Part shown: positions 39,292 to 48,445 of the stretch, piece by piece
How positions within the stretch are numbered: position 1 is the stretch's first letter
How the letters are laid out: each line of letters begins with the position of its first letter
NCBI GenBank assembly: GCA_023412495.1
Contig: JAEYNP010000151.1
Span: 1-53,877 of the forward strand
From: Pseudomonadota bacterium
Lineage (GTDB): Bacteria; Desulfobacterota; Desulfobulbia; Desulfobulbales; Desulfocapsaceae
DNA: 53,877 nt
Direction of reading: 5' to 3'
The notes under the pieces: generated by a model
The model's database searches: none
What the model was told of the DNA's origin: nothing
The model's input: the letters and a program-made list of their open reading frames with translations, nothing else
Program-made: the position numbers and the translations under genes

Positions 39292-41742
39292 ATGAAATAC
39301 CGGCGCTTTTCCGTTACTCATTTGATTCTGTTGCTTGCCCTGCTGTTCGCTGCCGCAACACTGTATCAAATACCTCCACTTCTTGTCGTCGAGAAACATC
39401 TCCTGACTCTGCGTGCCGGTCTCGTTTCGGCTGGAAAGGAATCTCAGGTTGTGACCGTTCAGATGTCTGAAGCCGAATATTCACGCGAGACTCTCGCCGA
39501 TCTGGTCACACGACTTTCTGCGCAAAAAGCCAAAGCCGTTCTTCTCTATTTGCCACTCTCCTTTCCAGCCCCCAAAGAAATGCCCCGGAAACTAAGCTCC
39601 ATGCGTGAAGAATGGAAGAGGTCTCCAGAGGCTGTCAAGAACAAATTGTGGTTGCGTATCAACAAGGAGTTGTCCGCTTTGGAGAGTGATCTCAACGCCG
39701 ATACGAAACTCGGAAGAGCTCTGCGTGAGGCCGGCAATGTGGTGTTGGTGGCGCCGGTACATACCTTCGGCGAAGTGGATGGCACTTCGGCTCAGCTGCA
39801 GAAGCTGTCTCTCCAATTCGAGCTGCCGGAATGGTCCTGGCTGCAGCATCTCAAGCACTTTTCCAACCCGCTCTCTTCATTGACGCCGGCTGTCCATGTC
39901 CGGGCGGCCCGGGTTCCCATGGAAGAACTGCAGCGTGATGCGGCAGCGGTCGGTTTTATCGCCGCAGGCGGTGAGGGTGTCCTTGAGGGATCCCTGCTGC
40001 TGCCCGTTGGCGAACGTTTTCTCCCTTCGGCCGCTCTTGCCGCCACCATGGTCAGTTGCAAGGCCTCCGTAGAGTCTCTCGGCCTGGAATCACAAAAGCC
40101 GGGCACGGTGGTGTTGTCGGTTGGCGAGCGTCGCTACTCCATAGATAACCGCCTGTGTCTGTTGCCGCTGCCTGCGGGGCTGTCAGCCAATATTGTGAGG
40201 GTTTCCGCATCGGATATCCTCGCCGGGGTCAGCGAGCCGGCCCTGGTGGACGGGAAGGTGGCCGTTGTCGGTCTCTTCGCCCACACCCAGGCCCAGGAAT
40301 ACTCCGAAGCCCGGCTGATCGATCAGATGCTTGGAGACTTTCAGCTCTCTCGACCGGGCTGGCTGCCGATGATCGAGGTGCTGGTGCTGTTTTATTTCGC
40401 CTTTTTCCTCTGCCTGGCGGTGCCACGTTTGCCGGGCCGTACCTCGCTGATTCTCATGGGGTCGTTCGTGCTGGTGTGGCTGGTATTCGCCACGGTGCTG
40501 ATGAGCAATTTCGGTTGGTGGCTGCAGCTCACCCCGCCGCTGCTGCTGACGGGGGCCGGCCTGCTGTTGCTGCATTTCGAACGGCGCAGGCGCGAGCGGA
40601 GCGAGACAATGAACGAACTCAATTGCAGCCTGGGCAGGATGCTGCAGGAACAAGGTCTGCTCGACAAGGCTCTCGAAAGATACCAGGCCTGCTCGCCGGG
40701 TGACGCAACGGCTCGTGAGCTTATCTACCATCTGGGTCTGGATTTCGAACGCAAGCGGCAATTCACCCGCGCCCTTCAGGTCTACGACTATCTGGCCCAA
40801 GGTGGCCGCTACAAAGACATCTCCACGCGCATGACACGCCTGCGTCACGAGGGCGGCACTGTTTCGCTCGGACGGCAGAGTAAGGACTCCACCGTGGTGC
40901 TTGCGAAGGGGGCGGTTCATCCCACCCTGGGGCGCTATGAAATAGTCAGTGAGCTGGGGCAGGGCGCTATGGGTACCGTCTATCTTGGCCGTGATACCAA
41001 GATCAATCGTCAGGTGGCTATCAAGACGCTGGCGTACTCCGGGGTCGACGAGGGCGAGCTGCCGATGATCAAGGAGCGTTTCTTTCGCGAGGCCGAGGCT
41101 GCCGGCCGGCTCAATCATCCCGGTATCGTCACCATTTTCGATGCCGGTGAAGAGCATGATCTTGCTTACCTGGCCATGGAGTTTCTGGACGGAGAAAATC
41201 TCACCGCATTCTGCAAAACCAACACGCTGCTGCCGGTGGCCGAGGTCCTGGGGATTATCGCCGATATCGCGGAAGCCCTGGAGTATGCCCATGACAATGA
41301 CGTCGTTCACCGCGATATCAAGCCCGCCAACATCATGCGGCAGCCGGACGGTTCGGTGAAGGTCACCGATTTCGGCATCGCCCGGGTGGTCTCCGATTCC
41401 CGGACCCAGACCGGCATGGTTCTGGGCACGCCGAGTTACATGTCTCCCGAACAGGTGGCAGCCAAGAAAGTGGACGGTCGTTCCGATCTGTTTTCCCTCG
41501 GTGCGGTCTGTTACGAATTGTTGTGCGGTGAGAAAGCCTTCGTCGGCGACAGCATAGCCTCATTGATGTACAACATTTCCAACGTCAGATACACACCCCT
41601 CAGTGATAAGCGGAAAGGCCTGCCCATGTGCGTTCACGATCTGATCGACATGCTGCTCGTCAAGTCCGTCTCCCGCCGTCCTGCCAGCGCCGCCATAGTC
41701 GCCGAGGCGGCACGTGCCTGTAGAGAGAAGGTGAGGAAGTAA
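39292..41742 (+). CDS. CHASE2-domain serine/threonine protein kinase
   Basis: An 816-aa membrane kinase. One N-terminal helix (9-26) leads to an extracytoplasmic CHASE2 sensor (about 30-350, with ILAGVSEPALVDGKVAVVGL at its end), then three helices (359-378, 384-403, 411-428), a short helical TPR-like linker (445-515) and a C-terminal Hanks-type kinase (about 548-810). Catalytic marks: GQGAMGTV glycine loop, Lys578 in VAIKTL, Glu600, HRDIKPAN with Asp675, DFG 693-695 and SPE 718-720. All are intact, so it should be active. Its stop overlaps the PP2C start (TAATG), and an FHA protein follows, giving a write-erase-read phosphothreonine set. Confidence 0.93.
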   Translation: MKYRRFSVTHLILLLALLFAAATLYQIPPLLVVEKHLLTLRAGLVSAGKESQVVTVQMSEAEYSRETLADLVTRLSAQKAKAVLLYLPLSFPAPKEMPRKLSSMREEWKRSPEAVKNKLWLRINKELSALESDLNADTKLGRALREAGNVVLVAPVHTFGEVDGTSAQLQKLSLQFELPEWSWLQHLKHFSNPLSSLTPAVHVRAARVPMEELQRDAAAVGFIAAGGEGVLEGSLLLPVGERFLPSAALAATMVSCKASVESLGLESQKPGTVVLSVGERRYSIDNRLCLLPLPAGLSANIVRVSASDILAGVSEPALVDGKVAVVGLFAHTQAQEYSEARLIDQMLGDFQLSRPGWLPMIEVLVLFYFAFFLCLAVPRLPGRTSLILMGSFVLVWLVFATVLMSNFGWWLQLTPPLLLTGAGLLLLHFERRRRERSETMNELNCSLGRMLQEQGLLDKALERYQACSPGDATARELIYHLGLDFERKRQFTRALQVYDYLAQGGRYKDISTRMTRLRHEGGTVSLGRQSKDSTVVLAKGAVHPTLGRYEIVSELGQGAMGTVYLGRDTKINRQVAIKTLAYSGVDEGELPMIKERFFREAEAAGRLNHPGIVTIFDAGEEHDLAYLAMEFLDGENLTAFCKTNTLLPVAEVLGIIADIAEALEYAHDNDVVHRDIKPANIMRQPDGSVKVTDFGIARVVSDSRTQTGMVLGTPSYMSPEQVAAKKVDGRSDLFSLGAVCYELLCGEKAFVGDSIASLMYNISNVRYTPLSDKRKGLPMCVHDLIDMLLVKSVSRRPASAAIVAEAARACREKVRK

Positions 41743-42518
41743 TGTACTTTGTTGCCGAGGGTTGCAGTGATTGCGGGCGGGTACGTGAACATAACGAAGA
41801 TACTTACCGGATCGATGCCGAACGGGGCCTGTTCGTGGTGGCGGACGGCATGGGTGGACATGCCTGTGGAGAGGTTGCCAGCGCTCTGGCGGTTGAGACG
41901 ATATTCAAGACCTTGCTTGATGGCAAAGGGAAAACCGGGACCTGGAATGCCGATGCGCTGCAGACCGCTATCGAGCTGGCCAACACTACGATTTATCAGG
42001 ATGCCCAGGCGAACCCGGAACGCAAAGGGATGGGGACAACCCTGACCTTTTTATGCTGGGTCCGTTGCCGGTTTTATTTCGGACATGTGGGCGACAGCCG
42101 GGCATACCGATTGCGCGGGCAGGAACTGATTCAGTTGACCAGGGATCACACCTGGGTCGACATGCAGGTGCGGGCCGGGGTGCTTTCCCGGCAGGAGGCT
42201 GAACATGCCCGGATGCGCCATGTTCTGGTCAAATCCCTCGGCACCCAGCCTTGGATAGACCCCGACATTGTTCCGGTCGATGTTGAACCGAAGGATCGTT
42301 TCCTGCTCTGTAGCGACGGACTCAGCGATCTCGTCGAACATGACGACCTGCGGAACATTCTCGCGGGCGACGGGACCCCTGCCGAAGTCGCCGGGCGTTT
42401 GGTCGAGAAGGCCAACGCCGGCGGAGGACGCGACAACATTACCGCAGTCGTGATCGACTGCTACGGAAATAAGTGGAAATCTTTGCTGAAAACAGCCACA
42501 ACCAGAATCTGGAGGTAA
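41742..42518 (+). CDS. PP2C-family serine/threonine protein phosphatase
   Basis: A 258-aa cytosolic, metal-dependent phosphatase. Motifs: REHNEDTY (metal Asp), LFVVADGMGGHACGE, GMGTTLTFL, YFGHVGDSRAYRLR, LCSDGLSDLV and GGRDNITAVVI. All the metal-binding aspartates are present. It most likely reverses phosphorylation by the CHASE2 kinase whose stop codon overlaps its start. The FHA gene begins one base after its stop. Confidence 0.95.
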   Translation: MYFVAEGCSDCGRVREHNEDTYRIDAERGLFVVADGMGGHACGEVASALAVETIFKTLLDGKGKTGTWNADALQTAIELANTTIYQDAQANPERKGMGTTLTFLCWVRCRFYFGHVGDSRAYRLRGQELIQLTRDHTWVDMQVRAGVLSRQEAEHARMRHVLVKSLGTQPWIDPDIVPVDVEPKDRFLLCSDGLSDLVEHDDLRNILAGDGTPAEVAGRLVEKANAGGGRDNITAVVIDCYGNKWKSLLKTATTRIWR

Positions 42519-42519
42519 C

Positions 42520-43209
42520 ATGCTGCAAATACTGTTGAAATTCAATACAAGCGTCCTCAAGGTGTTTCAAAGCGATAAAGCCGAGATCACCATCGGCCGG
42601 AATATGAAAAACGACCTCCAGATCGATAATCTCGCGGTTTCCAACTTTCACGCCAGGATCGAACGTTCTGAGGACAGGTATTTCATCGAAGATCTCAACA
42701 GCACGAACGGCACCTATATCAATGAGGAGAAAATTGCCAGGTGTGAGCTGCAGGATGGGGATATCGCCACCATCGGCAAACATTCTCTGACGTTTCTGCT
42801 GGAGGGAGGGGCGAGCGGCAGTGGACTCAGCGAATTCGAGATGGAGCAGACCATGATGCTCGATACCGAAAAACAGCGCGAACTCAAAAAAAAGGCCGAA
42901 CCCGTCTTCCCCGAGTCGCCGGCACGTCTCAAGGTGCAAGAGGGCGAGTCCAGGCAGGACGAATATCACCTGACCGCACGGCTCACCGAAATCGGTAAGG
43001 GAGACAGCTGCCAGGTCAGGCTCGAAGGGTTGTTCGCTCCCAAGAATCTCGCATACATTGTTCGCGACCATATGGGGTACACTCTGATTCCGGGAGATAA
43101 TGCGGGAAAGCTGCGGCTCAACGGAGCGAGTATCGATAGGGGGACGATGTTGAAGAACAACGACGTGATCGATGCGGGGAAGGTCAAGTTCCGGTTTCTG
43201 CAGAGTTAG
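42520..43209 (+). CDS. double FHA-domain protein
   Basis: A 229-aa cytosolic phosphothreonine reader. FHA1 (about 20-95) has the full set GRNMKNDLQID, VSNFHARIE and DLNSTNGTYIN, so should bind phosphothreonine. A linker (100-140) contains EFEMEQTMMLDTEKQ, with a threonine in acidic context that is a likely kinase target. A second, weaker FHA (about 150-225: IGKGDSCQVRL, NLAYIVRDHMGYTLI, KLRLNGASI) lacks the Ser-His pair and the STNG loop, so it probably does not bind phosphopeptide. The gene follows the PP2C gene by one base and is the natural reader of the kinase. Confidence 0.92.
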   Translation: MLQILLKFNTSVLKVFQSDKAEITIGRNMKNDLQIDNLAVSNFHARIERSEDRYFIEDLNSTNGTYINEEKIARCELQDGDIATIGKHSLTFLLEGGASGSGLSEFEMEQTMMLDTEKQRELKKKAEPVFPESPARLKVQEGESRQDEYHLTARLTEIGKGDSCQVRLEGLFAPKNLAYIVRDHMGYTLIPGDNAGKLRLNGASIDRGTMLKNNDVIDAGKVKFRFLQS

Positions 43210-43379
43210 CCGACAGGTTGCCGCATCGCTCTGGATTTGATTCTCACAAAGCGTATTGATAGAGTTGTTTCTGGCCGTAAAGATCTCACACCGAGAGGCT
43301 TCTTTCAGAGAGAAACGAAACCACCATCACCCTGGGGCGATTGACACGCGATCCATCTTCCCGTTTTTTCCCCAACCTG

Positions 43380-45380
43380 ATGAGCCCCGGCGGCCGATTA
43401 CCTTCAGTTATGGTCAAAAAAAATGTCAGCGAAAGGGCAAGAAGGCAGGAGGCGGAAGCGCTGCTGCGCAAGAGCGAGCAGTGGTATAGCATCCTGCTGC
43501 AAAATCACCCGCTTGGAGTTGTCCGGATCGACCGGGCGGGAACGGTGCTGGACTGCAACGACAAGTTCCTGCAGCTGGCGGGTCTTCGCCGGGAGGAAAT
43601 CATCGGCCGCAACGGTACGGCGATCAGTCTTCCGGGTATTGCCTCGGCTCTGCCGAGGGCATTGGGCGGAGAGCTGGCGATAGCCGAGGGGGAGCTTGCA
43701 GCACCCGGCTCACCGGCAGTCCTGGTCCGCATCGCCTACACTCCTGTCAATCCCGAAGGCCTGTCGCCCACCGATATCATCGCCACAGTTGAGGACATCA
43801 GCGCGAGAAGACCGGTCGAGGATGAGAGCAGGACCGCCATTGAACGTATGAAGGCGATTTTCGGTGCCATCATGGAACCCATCGTCATCCATCCGTACTC
43901 TCCGAAACAAGGCCACGACACCTTCAGCGATGTCAACGATATCGCCTGCAAGCGCTACGGCTACACGAGAGAGGAGTTCCTCCGGCTCTCCGTCCGGGAC
44001 ATCCTCCGCCAGGATCCCAACCAGAAGTCCCAGGCGATTGAGCGCCTCAAGAAGATCATGGCGAGAGGCCATATGGTCTTTGAGACAGTGCATGTGACAA
44101 AGTCCGGCGAAGAGTTTCCGGTCGAGGTGAGCGCCAGCGTCATGGACCTGGCCGGCGAAAAGTCGGTCCTGGCGGTTGTTCGCGACATCGCCGACCGCCA
44201 GGCCGCCCAGGAAGAGAAATCACGGCTGGAGAGCCGGTTGCTGCAGGCCCAGAAGATGGAGGCGGTGGGGCGCCTGGCCGGCGGCGTCGCTCATGACTTC
44301 AACAACATGCTGAGCGTCATTCTCGGCTACTGCGACCTGGCCATGTTTCAGGTGACCCCGGACCATCCGCTGCACAGGAACCTCGTCGAAATCAGGAAAG
44401 CGGCCAAACACTCCGCCGACCTGACCCAGCAGCTGCTGGCCTTCGCCCGCCAGCAGGCGATCGTGCCCAAGGTACTCGAGCCCAACGAGGCCATCGGCGG
44501 TCTGCTCGGCATGCTGCGCCGCCTAATCGGCGAAGAGATCATCCTGGAATGGCATCCCGCCGCCGAGGCGTGGCCGATCAAGATCGACCCCTCCCAGATC
44601 AACCAGATCCTCGCCAATCTCTGTATCAATGCCCGCGACGCCATTACCGGCGACGGCCAGATCCGCATCGGCACCGAGAATGTCACCCTGGATGAGAGGG
44701 ATTGCGCCGACATCGCCAACGCGTACCCCGGCGACTTCGTCGTCCTCAGTGTCTCCGACAACGGTCAAGGCATGGAGCAGGAAACCCTCGATTTCATCTT
44801 CGAACCCTTCTTCACCACCAAAGGCCAGGGAGAGGGGACCGGGCTCGGTCTCGCCACCGTCTACGGCATCGTCAAGCAGAACAAGGGCTTCATCACGGTT
44901 GCCAGCGAGCCCGGGCGAGGGACGACCTTTAAGAATTATCTGCCGAGATTTAGCGGCGCAAACCACACGCCGCCAGGGCCCGGACCGGCGGGCCCGGCCG
45001 AAGAAGTCGGGGGTCGGGAAACCATCCTGCTGGTCGAGGATGAAAGGGCGATTCTCGAAGTGATGACGGAAATACTTCACCGGCAGGGTTACCGGATCCT
45101 CGCCGCCGCCACCCCCGCCGAGGCCATCTCCCTCGCCGCCCGAAGCAAGACCATTCATCTTCTGATGACGGACATCATCATGCCGGGGATGAACGGCAGG
45201 GAACTGGCAAGACAAGTCCAGAAGATACATCCCGGCCTTCGCTGCCTCTTCATGTCCGGTTACACCGCCGAGGTGATTGCCGCCCATGAAATCGCAGAGG
45301 ACGATATCCTCTTTCTCCAGAAGCCCTTCCAGCAAGACGACCTGTTGGCTACCCTCCGCGACATCTTCCGCAAGAACTGA
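43380..45380 (+). CDS. PAS-PAS hybrid histidine kinase with C-terminal receiver
   Basis: A 666-aa soluble sensor kinase, no membrane helices. A short coiled coil is followed by PAS1 (about 32-140), PAS2 (155-275, with RYGYTREEFLRLSVRDIL), a dimerisation domain with His305 in GGVAHDFNNMLSVILGY, an ATPase domain (NLCINARDAI, SDNGQGM, GTGLGLATVYGIV) and a receiver (ILLVEDERA, phospho-acceptor in LLMTDIIMPGMNG, FLQKPF). The start is uncertain: ATG 43380, ATG 43410 and TTG 43341 all lack a clear ribosome binding site. The AHDFNN type is common among deltaproteobacterial orphan kinases. It has no adjacent regulator; the 170-base gap from the FHA gene leaves co-transcription open. Confidence 0.9.
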   Translation: MSPGGRLPSVMVKKNVSERARRQEAEALLRKSEQWYSILLQNHPLGVVRIDRAGTVLDCNDKFLQLAGLRREEIIGRNGTAISLPGIASALPRALGGELAIAEGELAAPGSPAVLVRIAYTPVNPEGLSPTDIIATVEDISARRPVEDESRTAIERMKAIFGAIMEPIVIHPYSPKQGHDTFSDVNDIACKRYGYTREEFLRLSVRDILRQDPNQKSQAIERLKKIMARGHMVFETVHVTKSGEEFPVEVSASVMDLAGEKSVLAVVRDIADRQAAQEEKSRLESRLLQAQKMEAVGRLAGGVAHDFNNMLSVILGYCDLAMFQVTPDHPLHRNLVEIRKAAKHSADLTQQLLAFARQQAIVPKVLEPNEAIGGLLGMLRRLIGEEIILEWHPAAEAWPIKIDPSQINQILANLCINARDAITGDGQIRIGTENVTLDERDCADIANAYPGDFVVLSVSDNGQGMEQETLDFIFEPFFTTKGQGEGTGLGLATVYGIVKQNKGFITVASEPGRGTTFKNYLPRFSGANHTPPGPGPAGPAEEVGGRETILLVEDERAILEVMTEILHRQGYRILAAATPAEAISLAARSKTIHLLMTDIIMPGMNGRELARQVQKIHPGLRCLFMSGYTAEVIAAHEIAEDDILFLQKPFQQDDLLATLRDIFRKN

Positions 45381-45747
45381 AGAGAGAATCAGAGAAGGTG
45401 ACAAGCCCATCCATTGTGCCTTCAAAGGCCTCCCAAACATCATTCGCCTTTGCAAGGGGCTGCTGCCAATATCAACTTTGCTCCACAGGTTGAGATTTCA
45501 CCACTTGTGGCATAATCTATCAGGAACGCACAGTGTCATCTATCTATGCCAAACGAAGGAAAGAATGGAAAACCAGGATTTCGAGCAAATATCGGGAGCA
45601 ATGCCTGTAATAGAAAGCGGCCTCGCTCACCCTGACCGGATGGGGGGAGCAGGAGGGTGCAAAAACAGGACTTACGCAGCAACGTTATAAGGGGGAGCTG
45701 GTTTGTCGTGGTTCGCCTATTGAGGTTCAGAAAACAGAGGAGGGAAA
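45381..45747. other. intergenic region upstream of the selenoprotein gene
   Basis: 367 bases. TTGAGA (45490-45495) and TAATCT (45513-45518), 17 bases apart, could be a sigma-70 promoter. A small open frame (45565-45690) follows. No riboswitch or terminator hairpin of note was seen. Confidence 0.4.
45565..45690 (+). CDS. possible 41-aa small protein or leader frame
   Basis: ATG 45565 follows AACGAAGGAAAG and the frame runs to TAA 45690. The product begins MENQDFEQISGAMPVIESGL and ends in NRTYAATL. No family or membrane segment is recognised. It lies 57 bases before the selenoprotein gene and could be an upstream leader frame. Confidence 0.25.
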   Translation: MENQDFEQISGAMPVIESGLAHPDRMGGAGGCKNRTYAATL

Positions 45748-47091
45748 ATGCTCATTGTAATAGGTGGCGATGCAGCAGGCATGAGTGCCGCGTCACAGGT
45801 ACGCAGACTGCAGCCTGCGACTGACATAACGGTTTTTGAGCGAGGCCCCCATACATCTTTTTCGGCCTGAGGGATTCCCTATTATGTCGCCGGTCTGGTT
45901 GACAGGGAAGATGCGCTCGTCGCAAGAACCCCGCAGGCATTTCGCGAGAAACAGAATATCAAGGTACATACGAGACACGAAGTCACCCTCGTCGATCCCT
46001 TGCAGCAGAAGGTCCTGGTGAAGGACCTGAACTCCTCCATCGAGCGCTGGGAACATTTCGATCAGTTGCTCATCGCCACCGGGGCAAGACCTGTTCGACC
46101 GCCGCTTGAGGGGATCGACAGCCGTAATATTTACGATGTCCACAATCTGGTGAGCGGTTCACGACTCAAACAAGCACTCGATGAGCAACTGCCGAAGACG
46201 GCGGTAATCGTTGGCGGCGGGTACATCGGTCTTGAAATGGCCGAAGCCCTGCATATGCGTGGACTGAAAATCACCATGATCCAGCGCAGCGGCCACGTCA
46301 TGTCGACCCTTGATCCGGAAATGGGTGACCGCCTTGGTCAGGCTCTGCGGGAAAAAGGTATCGATCTCCATGTCAACGAAACGGTACAGGGTTTTGCCCA
46401 AAAAGATGGCCTGGCCGTCGCCGTTATTACCAATAATCAGACCATCCCCGCCGATCTGATCATTCTCGGGATGGGGATCAGGCCCAACAGCGAATTGGCC
46501 AAAAATGCCGGTATTCCGCTCGGCCCGAAAGAAAGCATCAAGGTCAACGAGCTGCAGCAGACCGAAATTCCCAACGTCTGGGCGGCAGGCGATTGCGCCC
46601 AGTCCTATCACCTGGTCAGTCGCAGGCCCGTATATGTGGCATTGGGGACGGTCGCCAACAAACAGGGTCGTATAGCCGGTATGAATCTGGGGGGGAGACA
46701 TGTCACCTTTCCCGGGGTAGCTGGAACGGCAATAACCAAATTCATGGATACCGAATGCGCCAGAACCGGACTCAGCGAGAGAGAGATAAAAGCACTTGGA
46801 CTGCAATATTCAACCGGCCTCATCGAAGGATATACATTGCCCCGCTATTATCCCGGCTCATCGCCGATAAGCGTGAAAGTGCTGGCGGAAAAGGGCTCAG
46901 CTCGGTTGCTCGGGGTCCAGATCGTCGGAGGCCGGGGCTCGGCAAAGCGAATTGACACGGCGGCAACCGCACTCCACGCCGGTTTCAGTCTGGAGGATCT
47001 GCTCTATCTTGATCTGAGCTATGCTCCACCTTTTGCCGGAGTCTGGGATCCGATAGTCATTGCCGCCCGAATAGCTCTCAAGCAAGCGTGA
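45748..47091 (+). CDS. selenocysteine-containing CoA-disulfide reductase/NADH oxidase-type flavoprotein
   Basis: Translation from ATG 45748 (GGAGGG upstream) gives 447 aa if TGA 45868-45870 is read as residue 41. The N-terminus IVIGGDAAGMSAASQVRRLQ binds FAD; then SFSA-U-GIPYYVAGLV, where the family has its single redox cysteine (SxxxCGxPY). Later come IVGGGYIGLEMAEAL (NAD binding), GMGIRPNSEL, AAGDCAQ, and YAPPFAGVWDPIVIAAR with the Tyr of the CoA site. The frame is open and conserved on both sides of the TGA, the length is right for the family, and a SECIS-like hairpin follows at once. The likely activity is NAD(P)H-dependent reduction of CoA disulfide, persulfide or peroxide. SelA, SelB and SelC are not in the window. 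The alternative, a nonsense mutation, is less likely. Confidence 0.85.
45871..45911 (+). promoter_or_regulatory. bacterial SECIS-like hairpin
   Basis: Directly after the TGA, UUCCCU (45875-45880) pairs with AGGGAA (45904-45909). Above a one-sided AUUAU loop, GUC (45886-45888) pairs with GAC (45901-45903), and GCC with GGU (45889-45891 with 45897-45899) leaving one bulged U. The apical loop is GGUCU at 45892-45896, 24 bases from the start of the UGA. E. coli fdhF SECIS has GGUCU in its loop at a similar distance, where SelB recognises the G and U. Confidence 0.75.
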
Positions 47092-47181
47092 ATCGGAAAC
47101 AGGACGTCATTGATGCAGCACTGATTGGTGAAGTATCCCTGGCACTCTTCGGCTGGAAAAACAACTCCAGAAAGGAACTCT

Positions 47182-48159
47182 ATGAAAAATCCCAACATTC
47201 CTGTAGATCTTTGCAATTTCCCTCTGGGCCTTGGGTGCTGGGGCATGTCGGATGCCTACGGTCCAGCGGACGAGAAAAAATCAATCGCCACTATCGATGC
47301 GGCTTTGGCTGCCGGCGTCCGGCATTTTGACACCGCCGATATATATGGCAATGGCCACAACGAAACTCTGTTGGGAAGGGCGCTTGCTGGTCGACGTCGA
47401 GAGGTTTTCTTAGCGACAAAGTTCGGTTTCGTAGGCGATGAGCATGGAAATGTATGTGTTGATGGTCGTCCGGAAAGAGTCAAGATTGCCTGCGAAGCCA
47501 GCTTGAGACGACTCGGCACGGAGGTGATCGATCTTTATTACCTGCATAGACGTGATGAGAGAGTGGCCATCGAAGAGACCGTTGGCGCCATGGCAGATCT
47601 TGTCCGAGAAGGGAAAGTACGATATCTCGGCCTTTCCGAAGTATCAGCCGATACCCTTCGCCAGGCCTCCGTGATCCACCCTATCGCTGCCCTCCAGTCA
47701 GAATACAGCCTCTTCACCCGAGCCCCTGAAAATACAGTGCTTCCAGTGTGCCGCGAGCTCAGCACGGTGTTGGTGGCGTTTTCCCCTCTAGGCCGAGGTC
47801 TGCTCACCGGTAAGGTGAAATCCCGTGCGCAACTTGCTGTTGGAGACTATCGCCGAGAGATGCCCCGCTTCGCTGAAGGAAATTTGGAGAAGAACCTCGC
47901 CCTGGTGGAGGTCTTGGAAGTCATGGCGTTGGCAAAAAACGCCACCGCAGCTCAAGTCGCAATTGCCTGGTTGCTGGCCCAAGGAAAGGATATCCTGCCT
48001 ATTCCCGGCATGAAGCGGCAAACCCACCTACAAGAAAACCTTGGTTCCCTGAATATTCAGCTTTCGCCCGATGATCTCAACCAGCTTTCCACCTTCAGCG
48101 AGGCCGTTCAAGGCCAAAGGCATAATCCCCATAATTTAAAATTCATTGAGCATCCTTGA
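47182..48159 (+). CDS. aldo/keto reductase
   Basis: A 325-aa cytosolic NADPH-dependent reductase of the AKR superfamily, (beta/alpha)8 barrel. The start is ATG 47182 (AAAGGA upstream); an upstream start would add residues unlike the family. The catalytic tetrad is visible: FDTADIYG (Asp and Tyr), ATKFG (Lys) and YYLHRRD (His). The set GLGCWGMSDAYG, LGLSEVSADTLRQA, LQSEYSLFTR, AFSPLGRGLLTGK and PIPGMKRQTHLQENLG places it near the AKR13/YajO-like group acting on various aldehydes. It lies 90 bases after the selenoprotein gene and may be co-transcribed. The intergenic region after it leads into the integron cassette region. Confidence 0.92.
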   Translation: MKNPNIPVDLCNFPLGLGCWGMSDAYGPADEKKSIATIDAALAAGVRHFDTADIYGNGHNETLLGRALAGRRREVFLATKFGFVGDEHGNVCVDGRPERVKIACEASLRRLGTEVIDLYYLHRRDERVAIEETVGAMADLVREGKVRYLGLSEVSADTLRQASVIHPIAALQSEYSLFTRAPENTVLPVCRELSTVLVAFSPLGRGLLTGKVKSRAQLAVGDYRREMPRFAEGNLEKNLALVEVLEVMALAKNATAAQVAIAWLLAQGKDILPIPGMKRQTHLQENLGSLNIQLSPDDLNQLSTFSEAVQGQRHNPHNLKFIEHP

Positions 48160-48315
48160 GATTGAAGTCTAGTATGTCTTTTGAAGAAGGTTAACACTTA
48201 TAGGAGATATGCTGAACATTGGTAGAGGGGCAATTACGTATATCGGTCAGCAATCTTAACAGTAGACATGTAAGATCTGGGCGATGGCAAAATATTCAGA
48301 TCTTCGGTCTGGCTA

Positions 48316-48375
<60 letters not shown>

Positions 48376-48445
48376 GACATCGTCTTGTGCCTCATCGTCT
48401 CAGTCGCGATTCATCTTGGCCAACCGTTGGTCAGCTCAATCACAC

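Noticed and set aside
39292..43209. Type VI secretion regulatory cluster (PpkA-PppA-Fha)
   Set aside because: The kinase has a CHASE2 sensor rather than a PpkA layout, and no secretion genes are present, so the general signalling module is preferred.
45748..45870. Reading TGA 45868 as a nonsense mutation making a pseudogene
   Set aside because: The frame is otherwise undamaged over 447 codons, the TGA is exactly at the catalytic Cys, and a SECIS-like hairpin follows. Decay would not be expected to choose that codon.
47088..47330. 80-codon frame overlapping the start of the aldo/keto reductase gene
   Set aside because: It is out of frame with a clear AKR N-terminus and lacks its own ribosome binding site; the first 30 codons look protein-like but no family is seen.
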